Part shown: positions 1-5,093 of the stretch, piece after piece
How positions within the stretch are numbered: the first letter of the stretch is position 1
Layout of the letters: every line of letters begins with the position of its first letter
Assembly (NCBI GenBank): GCA_900757255.1
Contig: CAAENE010000245.1
Coordinates: forward strand, 1 to 11,434
Length of the DNA: 11,434 nt
Source of the DNA: Clostridia bacterium
Lineage (GTDB): Bacteria; Bacillota; Clostridia; HGM11514
Direction of reading: 5' to 3'
Translations under genes and position numbers: made by a program
The notes under the pieces: generated by a model
Told to the model about the DNA's origin: nothing
What the model saw: the letters and a program-made list of their open reading frames with translations, nothing else
Databases searched by the model: none

Positions 1-1149
1 CGTGAACCGCGTTCCTATACCGGGGAAAATACAGTTGAAATCAGCTGTCATGGCGGAATGACAGTAGCCAAATTGATATTGGAGGAACTTATTCGGGCAG
101 GCTGTCGGATGGCAATGCCTGGCGAGTTTTCCAAACGTGCTTTTTTGAATGGAAAAATGGATATGACCCAGGCGGAGGGAATCATTGATATGATTCACGC
201 TGAAAGCGAGACTGCGGTATTTAGTGCAGCTTCCCAGATGAAAGGCCGGTTGAGAAAAAAAATAGAAGGGCTGCGGGAACAGCTGCTGGTACTGTCGGCA
301 AAAATTCTGGCTGTTCTGGACTATCCGGAGGACGATATTGAACCCTATACAGGTGAGGAGTTTAAGGAAACAATTCAAACTGTACTTGATACGATTGATG
401 CTCTGTTAAAAAACGCAGAACATGGTAAAATTGTCCGCAGCGGTATATCAGCAGCTATTGTAGGCAAACCGAATGCCGGAAAGTCTTCTCTGATGAACAG
501 CCTTTTGGAAGAGGATCGTGCTATTGTTACCCATGTTGCAGGTACGACAAGAGATATCCTTTGTGATTATCTGAATATTGACGGAGTTATTGTAAAGCTA
601 ATGGATACAGCGGGTCTCAGGGAAACGGAAGATTTAGTGGAAGGTATTGGCGTTGAGAGGACGAGGGAAGCAATCTGTCAATCTGATATGATACTGTATA
701 CAGTTGATTTATCGGAACCTCTGTCTAAGGAAGATGACGAAATTATCAGTGCAATTGAGAATAAGCCTGTATTGGTGATTTTAAATAAATCCGATCTGCC
801 GATAAAATGCGAATTATCCCGCTTGGATATATTCGGAAATAAAGTTACGGTCAGTGCAAAAACGGGGGAAGGCGTCCAACAGGTTTTTGGAGAAATCAGC
901 CGTATGATGCAGCTGGACCAAATCAAAGGGCAGGACTTTTTGCTGACCAATATACGTCATATTGAAAAGCTGGAAAAGACCAGGGAAAGCCTTTTAAGGG
1001 TTCTGTCAGGTTTAGAGGACGGTATTTTTTATGATATCCTGTCCATTGATTTAGCTGATGCACTCACACAGCTTGGCGAAATCAGCGGAATTGAAGTGAA
1101 TAAAGAAATCGTAGATCGGATTTTTGATGAGTTTTGTTTAGGAAAATAA
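1..1149 (+). CDS. mnmE: tRNA uridine-5-carboxymethylaminomethyl(34) synthesis GTPase MnmE, 5'-truncated by the window edge
   Basis: MnmE (TrmE) is a cytosolic GTPase that, with MnmG, modifies the wobble uridine U34 of certain tRNAs. The reading frame is open from base 1, and its first residues (REPRSYTGE...SCHGG) match the conserved end of the N-terminal tetrahydrofolate-binding domain, so translation starts outside the window; the ATG at 58 is internal. About 382 codons are present, and with a usual length near 455-460 roughly 75 are missing. The inserted Ras-like G domain is complete: P-loop GKPNAGKSS (463-489), AGTTRD (538-555), DTAG (604-615), NKSD (784-795) and SAKTG (853-867). The C-terminal helical domain ends FCLGK, the family's invariant C-x-GK tail carrying the catalytic cysteine. 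No lesion is seen. The gene ends in a terminator; mnmG, its common downstream partner, is not here. Confidence 0.97.
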   Translation, partial: REPRSYTGENTVEISCHGGMTVAKLILEELIRAGCRMAMPGEFSKRAFLNGKMDMTQAEGIIDMIHAESETAVFSAASQMKGRLRKKIEGLREQLLVLSAKILAVLDYPEDDIEPYTGEEFKETIQTVLDTIDALLKNAEHGKIVRSGISAAIVGKPNAGKSSLMNSLLEEDRAIVTHVAGTTRDILCDYLNIDGVIVKLMDTAGLRETEDLVEGIGVERTREAICQSDMILYTVDLSEPLSKEDDEIISAIENKPVLVILNKSDLPIKCELSRLDIFGNKVTVSAKTGEGVQQVFGEISRMMQLDQIKGQDFLLTNIRHIEKLEKTRESLLRVLSGLEDGIFYDILSIDLADALTQLGEISGIEVNKEIVDRIFDEFCLGK

Positions 1150-1204
1150 GAAAGAATTGAATCTTTGATGATTCGTAAAATGTGGAGAAAAATTTTGGAC
1201 TAAG

Positions 1205-1238
1205 AAAAACCGGGCGAAGTAATTAACGCCCGGTTTTT
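1205..1238. terminator. Bidirectional intrinsic terminator between mnmE and the URO-D-like gene
   Basis: A perfect 12-bp stem (1205-1216 with 1227-1238, core CCGGGCG/CGCCCGG) closes a 10-nt loop. The flanking A and T runs give a T-tract in both directions: TTTTTCTTTTT on the plus strand and TTTTTCTT on the minus strand. It therefore fits as the shared terminator of two convergent genes, mnmE from the left and the gene ending at 1243 from the right. Confidence 0.93.
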
Positions 1239-1242
1239 CTTT

Positions 1243-2484
1243 TTAACTGTTCTCGGCAATCTCAATTGCTATTTGGGACCATCTTGTCAAGCGTCCGGGA
1301 TCAAACCGGACAGTCGAAATATCTTTCAGCAGCAGCTCCAGATTTACATTGTTTGCTTTTGCACATTGGATCGTTCTGTTAAGGTCTTGACGGATTTGCG
1401 TTTCATCCATATTGTCCCCAGACAGATATGCAGGGGTAGGCTTGCTTGACATTACCAAATTATTTCCGATCCGTTCTGCAAAGGCCTCTCTGTTACTCCA
1501 AGGGCTGCAGGATACTTTTCGGAGATGGGGTATTTTTTTGACATAATCAAGCCGGTCATCCAACCGTTCGCAGCAGCCGTAATAAAACATACCAAACTGT
1601 TCCGCCATTTCGGAGATATACGGAATTTCAAATTCCGCTGTTACCTCGGGAGAGACAGAAGTAAATAGCTGCGCCATGGCAAACGCCCAGCAATTTTCAG
1701 AAACTGCTTCGCCGCCCTGATTAAATCCAGGCAACAATTCATCCGTATAAATATAGTTGCAATGGCAGGTGTTGATATTGCTGTCATGTATCATAAGCTC
1801 ATTGGCACGTCGGATGCCGGCCAGCGTTGCGTCGGTAATACGGCGCATTGCGGCATGCAAAAATTCCGGGCGATCAACTAAATCGAAATAGACGTTTTCC
1901 ACGCCAAGGAACTGGGATAGTTTATCCCATACCCCTAAATGAAAAGAGGTGCAGTAAATCGGACGAACAGGGCCGATACCGGCAAAAACATCTTTGGCCG
2001 CAGTTAGGCGTTCGGCTGTCAGATCTTTATCATATGATATGGTGATATCCTTTATTTTTTCAATATCTTCCATTTCACTGATAGTAGGTTTATAATAATG
2101 GGAAGAGGCTCTTTCATCAGCGTGCTGTTTGATAACATCCTCCTCGACAGTTATCCCGTAATCACTCCGGCAGACGGCGGCCGGTATATCAAAAAATGGT
2201 TCCAATACCATATCGGCGGGGAAACGCTTCCATTGGTAGATTTTTCTGCGCAGATTTTGTTCGATTTCCTGCCAGAATGGATCCTGTACCCTGCAAATTA
2301 GTGCTTCGTCATGAAACTCATGCCATGGTATCTGGTCAATGGTAATCATGGGACGCTGCATTTGACAGCGGTTTAATGCTTTCCACAGCTCGGCCTTTTT
2401 CTGCTGTATGGGCAGCGAGGCGTAACCCATATAAATTTGGCCGAGATTACGTAAAGTTTCCTTATCTTCTTTAGAACAAAACAT
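1243..2484 (-). CDS. Uroporphyrinogen decarboxylase (URO-D)-like superfamily protein, substrate unknown
   Basis: A 413-residue soluble protein that I place in the URO-D/MtaA-like TIM-barrel superfamily (haem-pathway decarboxylases and cobalamin- or corrinoid-linked methyltransferases) from its C-terminal half: YYGCCERLDD (about residues 301-310), then KIPHLRKVSCSPW (317-329) and the S-x-KPTPA strand (346-352). It lacks the normal HemE active-site pattern, so it is unlikely to be the haem enzyme. The H-x-C...C zinc site of MtaA-type methyltransferases is not apparent either, since the expected HxC position reads YGCC. The start at 2484 is chosen because AAAGGAGG lies 6 nt before that ATG; an upstream in-frame ATG at 2523 would sit before the Shine-Dalgarno site and overlap the promoter. 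It is divergent from the AraC gene, which probably controls it. The function could be methyl transfer or a non-catalytic role; family call fairly sure, function open. Confidence 0.75.
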   Translation of the reverse strand: MFCSKEDKETLRNLGQIYMGYASLPIQQKKAELWKALNRCQMQRPMITIDQIPWHEFHDEALICRVQDPFWQEIEQNLRRKIYQWKRFPADMVLEPFFDIPAAVCRSDYGITVEEDVIKQHADERASSHYYKPTISEMEDIEKIKDITISYDKDLTAERLTAAKDVFAGIGPVRPIYCTSFHLGVWDKLSQFLGVENVYFDLVDRPEFLHAAMRRITDATLAGIRRANELMIHDSNINTCHCNYIYTDELLPGFNQGGEAVSENCWAFAMAQLFTSVSPEVTAEFEIPYISEMAEQFGMFYYGCCERLDDRLDYVKKIPHLRKVSCSPWSNREAFAERIGNNLVMSSKPTPAYLSGDNMDETQIRQDLNRTIQCAKANNVNLELLLKDISTVRFDPGRLTRWSQIAIEIAENS

Positions 2485-2490
2485 TGTACC

Positions 2491-2498
2491 CCTCCTTT
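2491..2498 (-). promoter_or_regulatory. Ribosome binding site fixing the start of the URO-D-like gene
   Basis: On the minus strand this reads AAAGGAGG, 6 nt before the ATG at 2484-2482. It supports that start over the in-frame ATG at 2523. Confidence 0.85.
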
Positions 2499-2505
2499 TG
2501 AAAAT

Positions 2506-2534
2506 ATTATAGTATAAAAACACAGGGGATGGAA
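2506..2534 (-). promoter_or_regulatory. Probable promoter of the URO-D-like gene (perfect -10, poor -35)
   Basis: On the minus strand TATAAT occupies 2511-2506, ~22 nt before the start codon. At 17-bp spacing the -35 position (2534-2529) reads TTCCAT, only a weak match to TTGACA. A good -10 with a poor -35 is typical of a promoter that needs an activator, which fits the divergent AraC gene. The -35 position lies inside the inverted repeat at 2528-2549. Confidence 0.55.
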
Positions 2535-2549
2535 CTGCATATATCCATC
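2528..2549. promoter_or_regulatory. Inverted repeat, candidate operator in the divergent intergenic region
   Basis: GATGGA (2528-2533) and its exact reverse complement TCCATC (2544-2549) are separated by 10 bp, placing the half-site centres about one and a half helical turns apart. The repeat overlaps the -35 position of the minus-strand gene and lies 15 bp before the -35 of the AraC gene. A 6+6 bp repeat can occur by chance in AT-rich DNA; the location is the stronger argument. Confidence 0.4.
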
Positions 2550-2564
2550 TATACTTCGCAAAAA

Positions 2565-2593
2565 TTGACTTTTTTGATAAAAAATGATATTAT
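2565..2593 (+). promoter_or_regulatory. Promoter of the AraC-family regulator gene
   Basis: TTGACT (2565-2570) and TATTAT (2588-2593) each match consensus at five of six positions and are 17 bp apart. A TG one base before the -10 (2585-2586) makes it an extended -10. The predicted start, near 2600, falls at the ribosome binding site, so the leader would be very short. Confidence 0.7.
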
Positions 2594-2598
2594 AAAAA

Positions 2599-2605
2599 AG
2601 GGTGG
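2599..2605 (+). promoter_or_regulatory. Ribosome binding site fixing the start of the AraC gene
   Basis: AGGGTGG ends 7 nt before the ATG at 2613. A longer in-frame ATG at 2529 lies upstream of the promoter found at 2565-2593 and has no comparable site, so 2613 is preferred. Confidence 0.7.
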
Positions 2606-2612
2606 AATATGG

Positions 2613-3341
2613 ATGGTTACCCATTTTGGAAGAAAAACAGTTTTGAAAAACTGGCATGTCGGAGATGCTTCCCTGCCGGGATTTATACGTATTTATTATG
2701 TTTTCGGCGGAATGGTTCGCTATTCTGACGATGAAACGAAGCTAAACTTAAAGCCGGGTTGTTTATATTTTTTTCCGACAAACCGACTTTACCGGATGAG
2801 TCAGAACGAGAGTAATCCTTTGCAGTGCCTGTTTCTGCACATGGATGTGACACCGGATGCGGTGAATCGTGTTTGGGAAGTTACACCGGATCGTTTTTTA
2901 AATCACTACCTAAATGCACTGGAAGACGCGGTTTTACAGAACAATAAAAATTTAATTTCTTCCATGGCTGAGACGTTAAGGCAATATGCCCTTCAGAAAA
3001 AAATTATTGTGAAACCGGATCCGAGACTCTCGGATACACTAATTTATATCTCCCGGCATTTAGCCGAGCCTCTGACGATATCAGAACTTAGCTGTATGGC
3101 AGGATACAATAAACAATATTTTATCCGCCTGTTTCAAAAAACAACAGGGCTATCTCCCTATCAATATATCCTCCGTTGCAGAATGAAAGAAGCTTTACGG
3201 CTGCTGCAGGAAAATAAAAGTGTATCTCAAACCGCAGAATTAGTTGGGTATTCAGACGCAAAAACGTTTACAAGGGCGTTTAAGGCACAGTTTTCTATGC
3301 CTCCAAGTCAGTGGAGGAAGGAGTATGTTCCTATTCCGTAA
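2613..3341 (+). CDS. AraC-family transcriptional regulator with N-terminal cupin-like ligand domain
   Basis: A 242-residue one-component DNA-binding regulator, cytosolic, with no membrane segment. The first ~100 residues have the pattern of an AraC-type cupin ligand-binding domain (IYYVFGG...LKPGCLYFFP...PLQCLFLHMDV). Residues ~137-240 are the double helix-turn-helix AraC domain: the first helix pair around LTISELSCMAGYNKQYFIRLFQ-type sequence, then the conserved second half with VSQTAELVGYSDAKTFTRAFK and the closing PSQWRKEY. The length is a little under the common 260-300 because the N-terminal domain is compact. It is divergent from the URO-D-like gene across ~130 bp that holds both promoters, the usual arrangement for a local activator with its target. 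The inducer cannot be read from the sequence. No hairpin terminator follows the gene. Confidence 0.93.
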   Translation: MVTHFGRKTVLKNWHVGDASLPGFIRIYYVFGGMVRYSDDETKLNLKPGCLYFFPTNRLYRMSQNESNPLQCLFLHMDVTPDAVNRVWEVTPDRFLNHYLNALEDAVLQNNKNLISSMAETLRQYALQKKIIVKPDPRLSDTLIYISRHLAEPLTISELSCMAGYNKQYFIRLFQKTTGLSPYQYILRCRMKEALRLLQENKSVSQTAELVGYSDAKTFTRAFKAQFSMPPSQWRKEYVPIP

Positions 3342-3363
3342 TTAGGAAAAAGTTAAAAAAAGA

Positions 3364-3392
3364 TTGCTATTTGTAGTTTGTTTTATTATAAT
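3364..3392 (+). promoter_or_regulatory. Promoter for the structured region/leader upstream of nrdR
   Basis: TATAAT (3387-3392) is a perfect -10, with TTGCTA (3364-3369, four of six) 17 bp upstream. The predicted start is near 3399, ~14 nt before the candidate RNA fold and ~257 nt before the nrdR start codon, which is long for a plain leader. A second TATAAT at 3549-3554 has TTGTCT only at 19-bp spacing and is a weaker candidate closer to nrdR. Confidence 0.6.
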
Positions 3393-3412
3393 TATTATAC
3401 GGATTGTGTAAA

Positions 3413-3554
3413 GTTATAACCTCGCGAAGATGTCCCTTGACTCTATAGGGGGCGGATACCTTTTCCGCAAGTAGGCGTTGGGCAAATATCCCTGCCTTAT
3501 GGGCTTGAAACGGTGTGGTGAAATTGTCTGCGTAATTTCTTCCGTTGTTATAAT
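3413..3554 (+). ncRNA. Candidate structured RNA (free ncRNA or nrdR leader), unassigned family
   Basis: This gene-free stretch between the AraC gene and nrdR is richer in G+C than its AT-rich flanks and folds by hand into a closed multi-hairpin structure. An 8-bp closing helix pairs 3413-3420 with 3547-3554. Inside it, GAAGA (3426-3430) can pair with TCTTC (3538-3542). Three hairpins follow: 3433-3437 with 3447-3451; GCGGA/TCCGC (3452-3456 with 3464-3468); and AGGC/GCCT (3473-3476 with 3494-3497) with an inner GGG/CCC. A further GAAATT/AATTTC hairpin (3520-3525 with 3534-3539) competes with the second helix. A promoter starts ~14 nt before it, and no U-tract terminator separates it from nrdR. 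I do not find the conserved cores of cobalamin, SAM, TPP, glycine or c-di-GMP riboswitches, tmRNA, SRP RNA or RNase P. A 6S-like RNA is possible but is a guess. Confidence 0.42.
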
Positions 3555-3655
3555 AAGATTGGTTTTATGGCAAAATCACTTTGTTATAAGGATTGGGAAA
3601 TACTTGGCTTTGAATGAACTTTAAATTTCTAGAATAACGACAGGGAGGAATCTTT

Positions 3656-4111
3656 ATGAAATGTCCGTTCTGCGGTGAAATCGACAGCAAGGTATTAGAT
3701 TCCAGGTCAACAGAAAACGGCGTCAGTATCCGTCGGAGGAGGGAATGCCTGTCCTGCGGCAAACGGTTTACTTCCTACGAAAAGGTGGAAGAGATGCCGA
3801 TTATGGTAATCAAAAAGGACGGTTCAAGGCAGTCGTTCAACCGTAATAAGGTAATCAACGGATTGCTGCGGGCTTGTGAAAAACGTCCTGTTTCCATGGA
3901 TACAATCGATAATATCGTTTACGAGCTGGAAACATCGATATACAATTCTTTGGAACGTGAAATAACATCGGTGGAAATCGGGGAAAAGGTACTGCAAAAG
4001 TTAAAAAAAATAGACGACGTTGCATTTATCCGGTTTGCATCGGTTTATCGGGACTTTAAGGATATCAAGACCTTTTCCGATGAAATCAAAAAACTGATGA
4101 ACAGCAATTAA
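3656..4111 (+). CDS. nrdR: Transcriptional repressor NrdR (ribonucleotide reductase regulator)
   Basis: NrdR is a cytosolic zinc-finger/ATP-cone repressor that senses ATP and dATP and binds paired NrdR boxes in front of ribonucleotide reductase genes. The 151-residue length is standard. The N-terminal zinc ribbon has all four cysteines (C3, C6, C31, C34) with the family's VLDSRSTENG and SIRRRRECLSCGKRF segments. The ATP-cone spans roughly residues 46-136 (VIKKDGSRQSFNRNK...VAFIRFASVYRDFKD). The start is well supported by AGGGAGG (3642-3648) 7 nt upstream. It is followed after 13 nt by a PHP phosphatase gene and is probably cotranscribed with it. No nrd gene is in the window, so its targets are elsewhere, and I see no clear NrdR box in its own upstream region. 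Confidence 0.97.
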   Translation: MKCPFCGEIDSKVLDSRSTENGVSIRRRRECLSCGKRFTSYEKVEEMPIMVIKKDGSRQSFNRNKVINGLLRACEKRPVSMDTIDNIVYELETSIYNSLEREITSVEIGEKVLQKLKKIDDVAFIRFASVYRDFKDIKTFSDEIKKLMNSN

Positions 4112-4124
4112 AAGAGGCGCATTT

Positions 4125-4961
4125 ATGCAAATTGATATGCATACTCATACCACCTTCTCGGACGGGACAAAAACGCCGGAGGAATTGGTAAAACACGCAA
4201 AAGATATGGGGCTTAGAGTTATCGCCATCACAGATCATGACACGGCAGGCGGACTAAAAAGAGGACAAAATACAGCACAAAAGCTTGGCGGAATCACGGT
4301 GGTCAATGGGGTGGAGCTGAGCGCTGTATCCTTAGGCGAAACGCATATTTTAGGCTATTTTATTGACCCCGAAGAGACCCATTTTAATCAGGTCATCAGT
4401 GAAGTACAGGGCTTTCGTGAAAAACGGTTTTACCAGACCTTAGAACTCATTGAAAAACAGGGTATGGTCATCCATTCGTACGATCTTCTAAAATACGGTG
4501 AACCCAGAAATCTCGGCAGAGTACATTTTGCAAAAGCTTTGATGGAGAAAGGCTATGTGAAATCCATAGATGAGGGCTTTCAAAAATATCTGGGCAGGGG
4601 AAAACCATGCTGCCCCAAAAAACAGCGGCTGGCCGCCGAAGATGCAATTGCGGCAATCCGGTCCGCCGGCGGGGACGCTTATCTGGCACATCTGCACCTG
4701 ACCGGCCTTGCGGGACGGGACTTATTCAGGTATGTGAAAGAATTAAAACAGTTTGGCCTGTCCGGACTGGAAGGATATTATACCGATTATACACCCGCCA
4801 TGCAGGACGCCTATCAGTCGATGGCTCATGAACTTGGATTAAAGATTTCGGGCGGCTCAGATTTTCACGGAGACAATAAACCAAACATTGAGATCGGCCG
4901 TGGGTATGGTAATTTGAACATTCCTTACGCGGTCTATGAACAAATGAGAAACGGCAGATAA
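4125..4961 (+). CDS. PHP-domain phosphoesterase, YciV/TrpH (RNase AM-like) family
   Basis: A 278-residue cytosolic metal-dependent phosphoesterase. The PHP metal-site motifs occur in order: DMHTHTTFSDG (residues 4-14), ITDHDT (35-40), GVELSA with E64, H74 in THILGY, an AHLH segment with H189, and GGSDFHG with D246 and H248. Length and motif order match the YciV/TrpH family, whose E. coli member is described as acting on 3',5'-nucleoside bisphosphates and on the 5' ends of RNA. The present protein could do either; the sequence does not decide. The fourth motif reads AHL where AHP is more usual, a mild deviation that keeps the ligand histidine. The ribosome binding site AAAGAGG sits just after nrdR, consistent with a two-gene operon. 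The last codons and the stop form part of the terminator. Confidence 0.9.
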   Translation: MQIDMHTHTTFSDGTKTPEELVKHAKDMGLRVIAITDHDTAGGLKRGQNTAQKLGGITVVNGVELSAVSLGETHILGYFIDPEETHFNQVISEVQGFREKRFYQTLELIEKQGMVIHSYDLLKYGEPRNLGRVHFAKALMEKGYVKSIDEGFQKYLGRGKPCCPKKQRLAAEDAIAAIRSAGGDAYLAHLHLTGLAGRDLFRYVKELKQFGLSGLEGYYTDYTPAMQDAYQSMAHELGLKISGGSDFHGDNKPNIEIGRGYGNLNIPYAVYEQMRNGR

Positions 4962-4976
4962 GGTCTGCCGTTTTTT
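4949..4976 (+). terminator. Intrinsic terminator overlapping the end of the PHP gene
   Basis: A perfect 10-bp stem (4949-4958 with 4964-4973, core ACGGCAGA/TCTGCCGT) with a 5-nt loop is followed by a run of T to 4976. The 5' arm is the last coding sequence of the PHP gene and the stop codon TAA (4959-4961) lies in the loop. Confidence 0.92.
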
Positions 4977-5025
4977 GTTGCTTTTTTATTTCTAATTAAT
5001 AAAATAGAAGGAGAAAAAATTTTAG

Positions 5026-5054
5026 TTGCAATCTAAAAAGAATATCTATATAAT
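5026..5054 (+). promoter_or_regulatory. Promoter of the membrane AraC regulator gene
   Basis: TTGCAA (5026-5031) and a perfect TATAAT (5049-5054) are separated by 17 bp, ~40 nt before the chosen start codon. The regulator is therefore its own transcription unit, bounded by the terminators at 4949 and 7379. Confidence 0.75.
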
Positions 5055-5082
5055 AAGGATAGGTATTTTTGAAAAATGAAAA

Positions 5083-5090
5083 TGGAGGAG
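5083..5090 (+). promoter_or_regulatory. Ribosome binding site fixing the start of the membrane AraC regulator
   Basis: TGGAGGAG ends 3 nt before the ATG at 5094; its GGAG core (5085-5088) is 5 nt from that codon. In-frame ATGs at 5076 and 5082 would have this site inside or after the start and have none of their own. Confidence 0.65.
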
Positions 5091-5093
5091 TCT

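Noticed and set aside
678..950. Open frame of 90 codons on the minus strand inside mnmE
   Set aside because: It lies wholly opposite the conserved G domain of mnmE, has no ribosome binding site and no recognisable product.
1848..2301. Two plus-strand open frames of 65-67 codons opposite the URO-D-like gene
   Set aside because: Both are antisense to a well-supported gene and show no family features or ribosome binding sites.
3561..3577. GGTTTT/AAAATC hairpin as a terminator for the candidate RNA
   Set aside because: The stem is only 6 bp of mostly A-T pairs and no T-tract follows, so it is unlikely to end transcription by itself.
3565..3762. 65-codon minus-strand frame overlapping the start of nrdR
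   Set aside because: It runs antisense through the nrdR zinc finger and ribosome binding site and resembles nothing known.
4468..4831. Overlapping minus- and plus-strand frames inside the PHP gene
   Set aside because: The PHP frame carries all the metal-site motifs; the others are by-products of a locally GC-rich stretch.
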